NCBI RefSeq assembly: GCF_000422505.1
Contig: NZ_KE383867.1
Coordinates: 190,494 to 254,493 of the forward strand
From: Paenibacillus pinihumi DSM 23905 = JCM 16419
GTDB lineage: Bacteria; Bacillota; Bacilli; Paenibacillales; Paenibacillaceae
DNA length: 64,000 bases
Direction of reading: 5' to 3'
In this document: positions 16,663-25,849 of the stretch, in pieces
Numbering within the stretch: position 1 is the stretch's first letter
Layout of the letters: each line of letters begins with the position of its first letter
Program-made: the position numbers and the translations under genes
Notes under the pieces: model-generated
Databases searched by the model: none
What the model was told of the DNA's origin: nothing
What the model saw: only the letters and a program-made list of their open reading frames with translations

Positions 16663-18183
16663 ATGAAAATCGGAATTGTAGGCGGCGGGATTGGCGGTAT
16701 GATGACCGCGCTGCTATTGGCGGAACAAGGACGACAGACGGTCATCTATGAGCGTCAGGAGTCCCTTGGCGGCAGATTGGCCTATGAAGGAGACGGGCTG
16801 CAGTACCGGATCGATCGCGGGCCGACGATTGTGCTGCTGCCGCAAATGCTCAAGTCGCTTCTGGCAGAAGCAGGAATTGGAGAGTCTGACTGCGAGCTGC
16901 TGGAATGCGACCCGCTCTATAACATTCATTATGCAGACGGCAAAGTGCTGACGAAGTACCGGAACCCGGCACAGATGGCAGAGGAGCTGGAACGGGTTTT
17001 CCCCGGAGAGGGAGCAGGTGTCCACCGGTATTTAAATGAGCTGGGGGAGCTGTTTGAGGCAGGAAAGGCCCAGTTTTTGCAACGGTCATTTGTAAGGAAA
17101 AGAGAATTCTTCTCAGGCCGCAATCTCCGGCTGCTCGGCAAGCTTCGCGTTCATTTGAGCGCCAGACAGCTGGCTGCACGGTATTTTAGACAGGAGCAGG
17201 CAATAGATGCCTTTTCGCTGCAAACGCTGTATGTCGGCGGTCTGCCTGCCGGCTCGCCATCTTTGTATACCTTTATTCCCTATGCCGAGCATGCCTTTGG
17301 AATCTGGTATTTACGCGGAGGCTATGCAGGGTTGTCCGGGCTGCTGGCACACAGGCTGACAGAGGCCGGGGTGGAGGTCCGGACTGGGGCAGGAGGATTT
17401 GTGCGCGAAATCGTCACCCGGCAGGGAAAAGTTCAGGCTATTGAGACCCACGACGGGCTGCGCCATCTCCACAGCCAAGTCATTTTCAATGGGGATTTCC
17501 CGTATCTGCCCGCATTGCTGCCTTCGGAAAAGCTTCAGCCGCGGCGTGAATATGTGCCTTCATCCGGATCTATTCTTCTCTACATCGGGGCTGACCGAAG
17601 ATGGGGCGGAGAACAGCACAAGGACGTGGAGACGGGGAAAGTGTTGGCGCATCAATTTTTCCTCCCGCCGTCGCTAACTTCAAGTCTGGAACGGTTAAAG
17701 AGCGGGCAGGCAGATACAAGCGGGGAGGTTCCGGCTTATTATGTGTTCAACCCCTGCGCGCTTGATGCCGGGGCTGCGCCGGAAGGTCATTCCGTATTGT
17801 ATGTGCTAATTCCGATGCCGCTCCGCTCAGCTGCCGTAGACGGCAAGCGAACGGATGAACAGTGGCGGGAGATTGGGGAGCGGCTGGCCCAGCGGGTGCT
17901 GGATGATGCTGAGCAGCGGGCATTCCCCGGTCTTCGCGCTGCCATACGCTGGAAGAAGCTCCGTACGCCTGCCGACGGAGAGGCAGAGGGATGGTACCGC
18001 GGGGGAAGCTTCGGTATTGCGCCGACCTGGCTGCAATCGGGGGCCTTCCGGCCGCAAATGGTCCCGTACCATCATCTCAGCGGATTATACAGCGTGGGAG
18101 CTTCCATTCATCCGGGAGGCGGCATCCCGATTGTCATGCAGGGAGCGAAGCTGCTCGCGGATCATCTTCAATCAGGAGGATAA
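16663..18183 (+). CDS. CrtN-family carotenoid desaturase/oxidase, second paralogue
   Basis: 506 residues. ATG 16663 follows GAAGGAGC by about 8 bases and the product begins MKIGIVGGGIGGMMTA. FAD motif, YRIDRGPTIVLLP, EHAFGIWYLRGGY, and C-terminal SVGASIHPGGGIPIVMQGA. The C-terminal GG is replaced by GAS, unlike the neighbouring desaturase. By synteny with Bacillus-type C30 clusters that also carry a CruF-like hydratase, it may be the CrtNc/CrtD-like enzyme that desaturates C3-C4 next to a 1-hydroxy group; this is inference. It lies 36 bases after the first desaturase and 3 bases before crtM. Confidence 0.82.
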   Translation: MKIGIVGGGIGGMMTALLLAEQGRQTVIYERQESLGGRLAYEGDGLQYRIDRGPTIVLLPQMLKSLLAEAGIGESDCELLECDPLYNIHYADGKVLTKYRNPAQMAEELERVFPGEGAGVHRYLNELGELFEAGKAQFLQRSFVRKREFFSGRNLRLLGKLRVHLSARQLAARYFRQEQAIDAFSLQTLYVGGLPAGSPSLYTFIPYAEHAFGIWYLRGGYAGLSGLLAHRLTEAGVEVRTGAGGFVREIVTRQGKVQAIETHDGLRHLHSQVIFNGDFPYLPALLPSEKLQPRREYVPSSGSILLYIGADRRWGGEQHKDVETGKVLAHQFFLPPSLTSSLERLKSGQADTSGEVPAYYVFNPCALDAGAAPEGHSVLYVLIPMPLRSAAVDGKRTDEQWREIGERLAQRVLDDAEQRAFPGLRAAIRWKKLRTPADGEAEGWYRGGSFGIAPTWLQSGAFRPQMVPYHHLSGLYSVGASIHPGGGIPIVMQGAKLLADHLQSGG

Positions 18184-18186
18184 CCG

Positions 18187-19077
18187 ATGGATAAAGAACT
18201 CATTGGGGCACTGGATGCCTGTGAAGCCATGATTAAGGAAGGCTCGACGACCTTTCACCGGGCGTTCAGCTTCCTTCCTGCTCCGCGCAAGGAGGCGGTC
18301 TATGTGATCTATGCTTTTTGCAGGCTGATCGATAACGCTGTGGATGAGCCGGAGCAATCTGCTTTTACTTTAGAGGAGCTGGAAGAGAGCTTTACCCGGC
18401 TGGAAAGTGCTTCAGGGCATTTTATATGGCCTGCCATGCGCTGGCTGTTCACAAGCTTCCCCGTTGCCAAGGCACCTTTCTTCAAGCAGATGGAAGGGCA
18501 GCGGATGGACTACTCGAAGACGCACTACGATACGCTGGAACAGTTGGAGACATACTGTTATCTTGTAGCCGGAACGGTCGGAGAGATGCTCGTTCCTGTG
18601 CTTCATCCCGCCCCTGACGAGCGGACGGTAGAGGCTGGCATCTGGCTGGGCAAAGCGATGCAGATTGTGAATGTATTGCGCGATGTCGGAGAGGATCAAG
18701 GGCGCGGACGCCGTTACATTCCGCTGGAACTGATGAACAAGCACCAGTATTCATTGCATGATTTTCATCATGGCGTAATCAATGCGGCCTGGACGGCAGT
18801 CATGCTTGAATTGAGCACACTCTCCAAAGACTGGTTCGCAAAGGGATTGCGGGAGAAGCAGGGATACCCTCGGGCCAGCAGCTTTTGCATGGAGCTGGCG
18901 GCGAGAATGTATGCCGCCATACTGGATGATGCGGCTGCCCACCGCTATGAAGTATTTCGCCGCCGTTCGTATGTGCCGGGAAGGACAAAGGCAGCGATTT
19001 TGAGAGATCTGGTCAGCAAACACAGCTTTCCGCCGCCGGATGGCGGTCCGGATGAGAGCATTGCGGTGCCATCATGA
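18187..19077 (+). CDS. crtM: Dehydrosqualene (4,4'-diapophytoene) synthase
   Basis: 296 residues, squalene/phytoene synthase fold. Both Asp-rich prenyl-diphosphate motifs are present: DNAVDE (about 50) and DVGEDQGRGRRYIP (about 165). FHRAFSFLP and AGTVGEM are also family hallmarks. It condenses two farnesyl diphosphates, the first committed step to C30 carotenoids. Strong CAGGAGGA site; the TGA stop overlaps the next ATG (ATGA), indicating translational coupling with the CruF-like gene. C30 rather than C40 is inferred from the CrtN-type neighbours. Confidence 0.9.
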   Translation: MDKELIGALDACEAMIKEGSTTFHRAFSFLPAPRKEAVYVIYAFCRLIDNAVDEPEQSAFTLEELEESFTRLESASGHFIWPAMRWLFTSFPVAKAPFFKQMEGQRMDYSKTHYDTLEQLETYCYLVAGTVGEMLVPVLHPAPDERTVEAGIWLGKAMQIVNVLRDVGEDQGRGRRYIPLELMNKHQYSLHDFHHGVINAAWTAVMLELSTLSKDWFAKGLREKQGYPRASSFCMELAARMYAAILDDAAAHRYEVFRRRSYVPGRTKAAILRDLVSKHSFPPPDGGPDESIAVPS

Positions 19078-19889
19078 AGCAGCGCTTATCCCCTGAAAAT
19101 CAGAAGGCGCAGCATCTTGCTGTCGCCCGCTATGTATTTTGGGGCTGGATGATTATCGGGCTGCTGCTGATGCTGTTTTATCATGTGCCCCGCGGGCTGG
19201 AATTCAGCAACGGGCTGTTTAATATCTTTTTTGCCTTGTATGCATTCATCCTCCTATGGGAAGCCAGCCGCAGCAGCAGGGAAAACCAGTCTCGAGAGGC
19301 TGGCCAGCCGGACTGGATGCTGCTGCTCTGTATCGTCCTGATCGGGCTTGTGACATTTGCTGCGGAGTGGATCGGCATGAAGAGCGGACTTCCGTTTGGC
19401 GAGTATGAATATACCAATGTGCTGCGTTTTACCGGGAGTGGCGTACCGGTATCCATTGCATTTGCATGGGCAGGCATTGTCGTTTGCGGAGTGTTGGTCT
19501 CCCGTGCCCAGACCCGGATCGGCCGTGCGCTGGAAGTAGGAGTCGTAGCTTTGTGGTTCGATCTGGTATTGGACCCTGTGGCCGCTGCCCGCGAGTTCTG
19601 GATTTGGAAGGACAGTGCCGAGTGGGGCAGCTACTACGGGATTCCGTTGCAAAACTTCTTAAGCTGGCTGGTGCTTGCGATGCTCATGTCGCTGCTGCTG
19701 CCCAAGCTTGCGACACCGCCGCCGCTTCGCAAGGAAGCGCTCCGTCTGTCCCAGGGGATGCTGTTTATGTTTGGATTGCTGGCGGGCAAGGAGCTGCTCT
19801 GGTGGCCGCTCGGAATTGCCGCCGCCGGACTGATTGTGCTGGAAGGGAGAATCCGCCTTGATCGGAGCGAGCAAAAGCCGTCTCTTTAA
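19074..19889 (+). CDS. cruF: CruF-like carotenoid 1,2-hydratase (DUF422 membrane protein)
   Basis: 271 residues with about seven membrane segments, carotenoid-biosynthesis (DUF422) family. Conserved pieces: FAAEWIGMKSGLPFGEYEY, and WFDLVLDPVAAAREFWIWKD followed by YYGIPLQNFLSWL. CruF enzymes add water to the terminal psi-end double bond to give 1-hydroxy carotenoids. Its place inside a C30 operon suggests hydroxylation of the diapocarotenoid end. Starts within the crtM stop and overlaps the start of the acyltransferase gene, so the block is translated as a unit. Confidence 0.85.
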   Translation: MKQRLSPENQKAQHLAVARYVFWGWMIIGLLLMLFYHVPRGLEFSNGLFNIFFALYAFILLWEASRSSRENQSREAGQPDWMLLLCIVLIGLVTFAAEWIGMKSGLPFGEYEYTNVLRFTGSGVPVSIAFAWAGIVVCGVLVSRAQTRIGRALEVGVVALWFDLVLDPVAAAREFWIWKDSAEWGSYYGIPLQNFLSWLVLAMLMSLLLPKLATPPPLRKEALRLSQGMLFMFGLLAGKELLWWPLGIAAAGLIVLEGRIRLDRSEQKPSL

Positions 19890-20601
19890 TGCCCTGTTTT
19901 TCCGCTATAATGCGTATTATTTGCTGCGTCGCCATTTCCGTTATGTCGGCCTGTCCGGAGAGCTTGATCCCCTTCCCCGGACAGGCCTGCTGTATCTGAT
20001 GAACCACAGCTCCTGGTGGGACGGGCTAATCGTCTACCACGCCATCTGTACCTGCTCCCAAGGGGACCATTACGTAATGATGGACGAGCGCCAGCTTGCC
20101 CGCTACAGCTTCTTCCGCAAGCTGGGCGCTTTCTCTATAGACAAATCCAGCACGCGCGGCATTGTTCGCTCACTGGATTACGCCGCTGAGCTTCTGTCAG
20201 CCGGAAAAAGGGTATGGATGTTCCCGCAGGGAGACATCCGCCATCTGGAGAGCCGCCCGCTGGAATTCAAGAGCGGTGCAGCGTATCTGCTCCGGAGCTC
20301 GCCGGCTGCTGCCGTGATGACAATGACGGCATATTATTCCCTCTGCCATCATCAAAAGGCAGAGGTTACCTTGCAGGCGGCTGCCCCGCTGATGATGCCC
20401 TGGAATGAGATGGAGAGGCGGTCCATCAGCGCAGTTCTCAGGAAGCGGCTAAATGAGCAATTGGAGGCGCACAAGCAGTCGGTTGTGCAAAGTGCCCCGC
20501 TGCCATCCCCTGAATATGCGGCATTGCTTCGGGGCGGGCGGTCTACGAGCGATCACTTCGACAGCATGAAGCGGGTTCTGGGAAGCATGCGCCATCGTTG
20601 A
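19858..20601 (+). CDS. PlsC-type acyltransferase of the carotenoid operon
   Basis: 247 residues. TTG 19858 is used: GGAAGGGA lies 9 bases before it, inside the preceding gene's 3' end. The LPLAT active site NHSSWWD (NHx4D) and the FPQGDIRHLESRP block (FPEG motif variant with Gln) are visible, with LEFKSGAAYLL following. PlsC-like proteins in C30 clusters (CrtO-type role) esterify a hydroxyl or sugar with a fatty acid. No glycosyltransferase is in this operon, so the acceptor could be the hydroxyl made by the CruF-like hydratase. Alternatively it is a lipid acyltransferase that travels with the cluster. Confidence 0.8.
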   Translation: MIGASKSRLFNALFFRYNAYYLLRRHFRYVGLSGELDPLPRTGLLYLMNHSSWWDGLIVYHAICTCSQGDHYVMMDERQLARYSFFRKLGAFSIDKSSTRGIVRSLDYAAELLSAGKRVWMFPQGDIRHLESRPLEFKSGAAYLLRSSPAAAVMTMTAYYSLCHHQKAEVTLQAAAPLMMPWNEMERRSISAVLRKRLNEQLEAHKQSVVQSAPLPSPEYAALLRGGRSTSDHFDSMKRVLGSMRHR

Positions 20602-20647
20602 GCGGAATGCATGGCAGAATTGGGGGCAAACCCAGGGGGGGATGAAG

Positions 20648-22138
20648 ATGATACGCAAAGCGGAACAACGGGTAATTGTCATTGGTGCCGGACTTGGCGG
20701 CTTGTCCGCTGCTATCCGGCTTGCCAGGGCCGGGTTCAGGGTAACAGTGCTGGAGCAGCAGGAGCAGGCAGGAGGCAAGCTGCAGCAGATTGAAGCGGGC
20801 AGCTACCGGTTCGACCGGGGGCCAAGCACAATTACAATGCTGCACCGGTTCGCGGAAGTATTCTCGGCAGCGGGCCGTCATCTAGAGGATTACTTATCCG
20901 TCTATCCGCTTGAGCCTGCGGCGCGCAATATATTTGCAGACGGGACTGTTGTAGACCTGTCTTCATCCGCTGAAGCGGTAGCCGGACAGATCGCTGCCTA
21001 CAGCTCAGGGGATGCACAGGCTTATCACGGCTTTTTGAAGGAAGCCGGACGGCTGTACCGCAAATCGGAGGATCACTTTTTGAACAAGCTGCTGCTCGGT
21101 TGGCGGGATAGGCTGAATCCTGCTATGACAGCGGCTTTTTTGAGCATTAAGCCTTTTACACCGCTGCATCGTCTGCTCACACGCCATTTTCGTCATCCGC
21201 ATACACTCGCCATGTTTGGGAGGTATGCAACTTACATCGGCTCTTCGCCCTATGGTGCTCCGGCCTTGTTTGCCATGCTGGCCCATGTTGAAGCTTCATT
21301 GGGAATCTATGGTGTGAAAGGTGGAACCTATGCGATTGTTCAGGCATTTGTGAAGCTGGCCCGGGAGTTTGGGGTGGAAATTCAGACGGGGGCAAGAGTC
21401 AGGCGGATTGTAACCCGTGAAGGCAGGGCGGTAGCGGTTGAAACGGAAGAGGGGGAGCATGCGGCGGATATTATTGTTGCCAATGGCGATGTGCTGGACA
21501 TTTACAGCAGACTGCTGGACGAAGCAGAACGTCCGTCGATGGCAAATGAGAGAATAGAACGGTATGAGCCGTCGCTTTCGGGCTTTGTGAAGCTGCTTGG
21601 CGTTCCAAGAACTTATGATCGGCTGCTGCATCATACGGTGTTTTTCCCGGACAACTACGAAGAAGAGTTCAAGGCGATCTTCGGGAAAAGGCGGCCGCCG
21701 GACCAGCCGACTATCTATATTTGCAATCCGGCGGCTTCGCAGGAGGGAGTGGCCCCGTCCGGGGGAAGCAGCCTGTTTGTGCTGGCAAATGCCCCATATC
21801 TATCAGAATGTTGGGATTGGGAGATTGAGAGTGAAGCATACAGCCAACGGCTCCTTCAACGCCTGGGGCAGCTTGGCTTGGAGGGACTGGATCAGGCTGA
21901 GGTGGATCTGACCTATACGCCGCTTCAGCTTCATCGGGACACAGGCGCGCATAAAGGAGCAATCTATGGAATCTCATCCAATACGGCAGCCCAGACCTTC
22001 CTGCGTCCATCCAACCGTTCCAGAGATATTCAGAATCTCTGGTTTGTCGGCGGAACGACACATCCCGGGGGCGGAACACCAATTGTTGTCCAGTCCGGCC
22101 AGTTGGTTGCACAGCGATTAATTGAGCAATATGGCTGA
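20648..22138 (+). CDS. crtP: 4,4'-diaponeurosporene oxygenase (CrtP/CrtNb-type)
   Basis: 496 residues, third CrtN-family flavoenzyme. Motifs closer to staphylococcal CrtP than to CrtN: VIVIGAGLGGLSAAIRLA, RFDRGPSTITM, YIGSSPYGAPA, GIYGVKGGTYAI, KGAIYGISSN and LWFVGGTTHPGGGTPIVVQSGQ. CrtP/CrtNb oxidises the terminal methyl of diaponeurosporene to an aldehyde or acid. ATG 20648 is 7 bases from a G-rich AGGGGGGG site; ATG 20642 is too close to it. Last gene of the crt operon. A dedicated aldehyde dehydrogenase is not seen nearby. Confidence 0.85.
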   Translation: MIRKAEQRVIVIGAGLGGLSAAIRLARAGFRVTVLEQQEQAGGKLQQIEAGSYRFDRGPSTITMLHRFAEVFSAAGRHLEDYLSVYPLEPAARNIFADGTVVDLSSSAEAVAGQIAAYSSGDAQAYHGFLKEAGRLYRKSEDHFLNKLLLGWRDRLNPAMTAAFLSIKPFTPLHRLLTRHFRHPHTLAMFGRYATYIGSSPYGAPALFAMLAHVEASLGIYGVKGGTYAIVQAFVKLAREFGVEIQTGARVRRIVTREGRAVAVETEEGEHAADIIVANGDVLDIYSRLLDEAERPSMANERIERYEPSLSGFVKLLGVPRTYDRLLHHTVFFPDNYEEEFKAIFGKRRPPDQPTIYICNPAASQEGVAPSGGSSLFVLANAPYLSECWDWEIESEAYSQRLLQRLGQLGLEGLDQAEVDLTYTPLQLHRDTGAHKGAIYGISSNTAAQTFLRPSNRSRDIQNLWFVGGTTHPGGGTPIVVQSGQLVAQRLIEQYG

Positions 22139-22337
22139 AAAGAAGGGCCGGGTTGCAGGACAGGCAGGCGCACAGAGCAAAACTGCGAAAGACGGGTTTA
22201 TATTTCGTCTCTCAATCTCAAATATTAGGATAGGAATAATAGTTATTTAACGTTATAATGAAATGGGGCTTAAGCTGCTGTGCAAAAGGATGCAGCCTTG
22301 CCTGTTCTCAAACCCAACGATGGAGGAGTAAGAAACA

Positions 22338-23267
22338 ATGGAAAAAACGTTGATTTTTGGTCACAAAAACCCGGACACAGATACCATCTGTTCCGCGATC
22401 GCGTATGCAGACCTGAAAACCAAGCTGGGACAAAATGTGGAAGCTGTCCGTCTGGGCGAAATTAACGGCGAGACAAGCTTTGCCTTGAACTACTTTAAAG
22501 TGGATGCACCGCGTCTTGTCGAAGCCGTATCTGAGGAAGCCAAAGAAGTTATTCTCGTCGATCATAATGAGCGTCAACAAAGCGCTAACGATATTGATAA
22601 AGTAACGGTAACAGAAGTTATCGACCACCACCGTATTGCTAATTTTGAGACGGCTGGCCCGCTGTACTACCGTGCTGAGCCTGTAGGCTGCACAGCGACA
22701 ATTTTGAACAAGCTGTACAAAGAGAACGGTGTAGCGATCTCCGCTCCGATTGCCGGCCTGATGCTGTCTGCAATCATCTCCGACTCTCTGCTGTTCAAAT
22801 CCCCGACCTGCACAGACCAGGATGTGGCTGCTGCACGCGAGCTGGCTGAAATTGCCGGCGTCAATGCAGATAGTTATGGCCTTGATATGCTGAAAGCCGG
22901 CGCTGATCTGAGCGACAAAACCATTGAGCAGCTGCTGTCTGTGGATGCGAAAGAGTTCCAAATGGGCGCTTACAAGGTAGAAATCGCACAAGTGAACGCA
23001 ATTGATCCTAACGATGTCATTTCCCGGCAGGCTGAGCTTGAGGATGCGCTGAATGGAATCATTGCAAGCAAAGGCCTTGATCTGTTCGTATTGGTTGTAA
23101 CCGACATCCTGAACAGCGACTCCGTTGCCTTGGCACTCGGAAGCCAGACTGCGGCTGTTGAGAAAGCATACAATGTAACACTGGAGAACAACAAAGCGGT
23201 TCTGAAGGGTGTTGTATCCCGCAAGAAGCAAATCGTGCCTATACTTACAGAAACATTGAGCAGCTAA
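22338..23267 (+). CDS. ppaC: Manganese-dependent inorganic pyrophosphatase
   Basis: 309 residues, DHH-family class C pyrophosphatase that hydrolyses PPi to phosphate in the cytosol. Metal-binding motifs: [29 protein letters not shown], and C-terminal [10 protein letters not shown], the SRKKQ substrate motif. GGAGGAGT ribosome-binding site before ATG. Full family length. Monocistronic. Confidence 0.96.
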   Translation: MEKTLIFGHKNPDTDTICSAIAYADLKTKLGQNVEAVRLGEINGETSFALNYFKVDAPRLVEAVSEEAKEVILVDHNERQQSANDIDKVTVTEVIDHHRIANFETAGPLYYRAEPVGCTATILNKLYKENGVAISAPIAGLMLSAIISDSLLFKSPTCTDQDVAAARELAEIAGVNADSYGLDMLKAGADLSDKTIEQLLSVDAKEFQMGAYKVEIAQVNAIDPNDVISRQAELEDALNGIIASKGLDLFVLVVTDILNSDSVALALGSQTAAVEKAYNVTLENNKAVLKGVVSRKKQIVPILTETLSS

Positions 23268-23481
23268 GCTTGGAATAAGGGAATTTTGGCGGATGGCGGA
23301 CAGAAGGGGACATGCAAAATTAAGCCCTGATGATCCGCTGCCCGCTGCAATCTTTGAAATGCAAGGATAGGGGCAAGGAACGGAATCCTATTTTTCTTCA
23401 AAAAAAGCTTGATAACAATTCTCATTCTTGATAAAATACAAAAAGAGAAGGAACATGGCATTGTTCCTCCCCAAAGTCAGC

Positions 23482-23628
23482 CTATTTCATTTCAAAGGTT
23501 TGGCAGTCTGTTTCAGTGGATGTTTGAGCTTCTTTATGTGCAACGATGTAAATGGTCTCAGCACCGCATTTGTTGCCGCTATCCCAGTGACGGCAGGAGT
23601 TCACTTCGCACAATACGTCTTTAGCCAT
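23482..23628 (-). CDS. DUF1540 small zinc-binding-type protein
   Basis: 48 residues beginning MAKDVLCEVNSCRHWDSG, with Cys at CEVNSC, KC and DC in the DUF1540 pattern; such proteins are small, predicted metal-binding and frequent in spore-formers. On the minus strand AAGGAGGTGT stands immediately upstream of the ATG at 23628, which decides the start over the longer open frame to 23715. An imperfect hairpin with a following TTCTCTTTTT run (about 23452-23472, minus sense) could be its terminator. Role unknown. Confidence 0.85.
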   Translation of the reverse strand: MAKDVLCEVNSCRHWDSGNKCGAETIYIVAHKEAQTSTETDCQTFEMK

Positions 23629-23914
23629 AGTTTGACACCTCCTTGGCGTTGAATTATTATGGAACACAAAATCAGATACAGCCTGCGTTGCACAAGGTGG
23701 AAGCTTGCGCAGCATGAGCTGCTACTCCCTCTATGATTAGAGGGCTATTTGTGTTTCCTGATCCTACTTCTCTATCATATCAAATCTACCAATAATCAGG
23801 CAAGCGTACAACCCGCTCTGCTCCGTATTTTACAAGTCCTGATTCATGATGAATCTAATCCTTATTCCGGCCTGATTTTATATCATGCCGTAAATATTCA
23901 ACGATGTAAAAAAA

Positions 23915-23956
23915 CCAGCCATCACCCCTGTTTCTCAAGCAGAAGGTGATGGCTGG
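23915..23956 (-). terminator. Minus-strand terminator of a decayed gene
   Basis: 12-bp perfect stem CCAGCCATCACC...GGTGATGGCTGG; on the minus strand it is followed by TTTTTTTAC. It lies at the 3' end of the AhpD-like remnant. Confidence 0.75.
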
Positions 23957-24165
23957 TCTGATTTGTGTTCATAAAGATGATTAACTCCGTAAGTTGTTTG
24001 TGGCTGAAATATTTCATGACCTTAACATATACCTTTTCCGGCAATCTGCTATTGGAAATACGGGTTACAGCTTCGGTCGGCTCAAGCACGGACTTTTCAG
24101 TCTGTATAGCAAGGGCTTTCTCTTCATACGCTGACAGGGCAGCAATATCAGAAGTGTGACCGGGA
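23922..24165 (-). pseudogene. Remnant of a carboxymuconolactone decarboxylase/AhpD-family gene
   Basis: A minus-strand open frame of about 80 codons without a start codon reads DIAALSAYEEKALA, then PTEAVTRISNSRLPEKVY and VMKYFSHKQLTELIIFMNTNQ. This spacing matches the C-terminal half of CMD/AhpD-like proteins (LTEAVT-x-IS, D-VY, hFS-x-x-ELI, NxWNR), with the final WNR decayed. The N-terminal half with the CxxC centre is absent. The terminator at its end is intact. Called by pattern memory; a profile search would decide. Confidence 0.5.
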
Positions 24166-24299
24166 CGCGTTTAGATCGGCATGTTGAGCCTGATGTTGAA
24201 ATTTTCTCAACATTTTTTCCTCAGGACTGGCACGATGTTGAGATTCAGACAATATAGTGTACGGTTAGACAATAACAAACAGTGCAGGAGGTACCCGGG

Positions 24300-24980
24300 A
24301 TGGAATGGATGTTTGTGCTTGGTCTGGCTATTGCGTCCAGCGTGGACAATTTGGGCGTAGGCATGTCTTACGGAATTCGGAAGATTAGAATCGGTGTTCT
24401 CTCCAATACGTGGATTGCGGTCATCTGCTTCTTGTTCAGCATGGGCGGAATATTGGCTGGCAGGTGGATTTCAGCGATATTGCCCGGGATACTGCCGGTC
24501 ATATTGGGAGCCTTCCTGCTGTTTATTATCGGACTGCGCATTATCCTGCTGGCAATTCCCAGACCAGCCGGGCATCAGCCCGCGGCGGACAGGGGGCAGC
24601 CAAGACCAGGGAAGATGAGCAGGATGGGGGCCAAAAAGGGGACGACTAAAAAGCTGGGCGGCTTGTCCGGCCTGCTGCAGAATCCCGAGCGCGCGGATCT
24701 CGACCGTTCAGGAGCCATCGGCTTCTGGGAATCGATGCTGCTTGGAGTAGCGCTGTCTGCCAATGCACTGACGAACGGAGTAGGGGCAGGAATGCTGGGC
24801 TTCCCGCCGCTGGCAATTTCCGCATCGGCTGCAATCGGAAGCTTTGTTACGGTGTGGCTGGGGGTATACTTGGGACGCAAACTGTCCGATGTACGAATTG
24901 GTTCCTTTTCTGTCGGACAGTTCGGGACTTTGATAAGCGGTTTGCTGCTGCTGATTATTGCGGCAGGTGCGTTCCTGTAG
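24300..24980 (+). CDS. ytaF: Sporulation membrane protein YtaF (MntP-like fold)
   Basis: 226 residues with six membrane segments in two halves: FVLGLAIASSVDNLGVGMSYGIRKI at the N-terminus and ESMLLGVALSANALTNGVGAG in the second half, the paired Asp/Asn-containing motifs of the MntP/YtaF group. ATG 24300 is 7 bases after CAGGAGGT. A charged cytosolic loop (about 95-135) separates the halves. In Bacilli YtaF is associated with sporulation; transport of a small cation is possible but unproven. Convergent with the next gene, only 9 bases between stops. Confidence 0.85.
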   Translation: MEWMFVLGLAIASSVDNLGVGMSYGIRKIRIGVLSNTWIAVICFLFSMGGILAGRWISAILPGILPVILGAFLLFIIGLRIILLAIPRPAGHQPAADRGQPRPGKMSRMGAKKGTTKKLGGLSGLLQNPERADLDRSGAIGFWESMLLGVALSANALTNGVGAGMLGFPPLAISASAAIGSFVTVWLGVYLGRKLSDVRIGSFSVGQFGTLISGLLLLIIAAGAFL

Positions 24981-24989
24981 CGTCCTCTC

Positions 24990-25643
24990 TCAGGAGTTGC
25001 GGATTTGCCTCAGTCGGTCCAAGGTCAAAGTGACCGCAATCGCATCATCCAGATAGCCGATCGGGAACAGATAATCCGGGATGATGTCTGCTGACCAGAT
25101 AAAATAAAGCAGTCCCGCACCGATGACCCTTTTTTCCATAGCAGAGGTTTGTTTATTGCAAAACGCGGCATACATATCCTCCAGGCGGTCGATGAAAGGC
25201 CCGGCACCGTCCACCTGGAGGATTTTGGCCCGGAAGCCATCATGAATCATCCGCTGGGCTTCACTGGTTTGAGCGTATTCTTCATATCCGGAAAGTGCCT
25301 GTTCCACCTGTCGCGTCGTATCCTGCCCATTAAAAAATCCGTTCGCGGCGAACATCTCCTGAATGGAATCCAGAGACTGCTTGAGTCCATGTTCAGGAGG
25401 TTGGCGGATTTCCAGACCTGCCGCTTCCAGCAATTGATGAAGCGGAACCTGAAGTGCTTCGGCAAATTTCTGGAGATGGCCCGTTCGTGCGGCCTGCTTG
25501 CCGTTCACGATCCGGGATATGGTAGCGGTATCGATCTGCGTCAGCGAGCTGGTCTTGCGCATGGATAGATTGTGCTGCTTCATCAACTCCTTGAGCATGG
25601 TGCCGAGCTTGTTCGGCCCTTCAGTCTCGGGTGAACGGGACAT
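24990..25643 (-). CDS. XRE-type regulator fused to DUF1232
   Basis: 217 residues. N-terminal helix-turn-helix (about 12-70, LSMRKTSSLTQIDTATISRIVNGKQ) and C-terminal DUF1232/YkvA-like domain (about 160-205, GAGLLYFIWSADIIPDYLFPIGYLDDA). DUF1232 normally occurs as a small membrane-associated protein, so the fusion couples DNA binding to it. AAAGGAGG ribosome-binding site. No operator identified. Confidence 0.85.
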   Translation of the reverse strand: MSRSPETEGPNKLGTMLKELMKQHNLSMRKTSSLTQIDTATISRIVNGKQAARTGHLQKFAEALQVPLHQLLEAAGLEIRQPPEHGLKQSLDSIQEMFAANGFFNGQDTTRQVEQALSGYEEYAQTSEAQRMIHDGFRAKILQVDGAGPFIDRLEDMYAAFCNKQTSAMEKRVIGAGLLYFIWSADIIPDYLFPIGYLDDAIAVTLTLDRLRQIRNS

Positions 25644-25766
25644 GGGATCTCCTCCTTTCCATGTTGCTGTCTATGATCTGAATTATATGAGGGCAGAGGG
25701 GAGAATAGACAACACCTGCGGAAGTGGCTGATGGGAATGGCCGAAATTGATCATGGGCTAGTTAAA

Positions 25767-25815
25767 CAGGCCTGCCGGCTCCCGCAATAAAGATGCGAGG
25801 GAGCCGGCAGGCCTG
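25767..25815 (-). terminator. Long hairpin downstream of the chemoreceptor gene
   Basis: 17-bp perfect stem (arms CAGGCCTGCCGGCTCCC and its complement, loop of 15). On the minus strand it follows the chemoreceptor stop; the T-run is weak (TTTAAC), so termination is likely but not classical. Confidence 0.55.
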
Positions 25816-25849
25816 GAAAATCATCAGGTAATCCATTTGAAAACAATCA

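Noticed and set aside
23410-23431. Fur-box-like GATAACAATTCTCATTC sequence
   Set aside because: About 14 of 19 consensus bases match, but no gene start lies downstream on either strand; it falls in the 3' space between ppaC and the DUF1540 gene.
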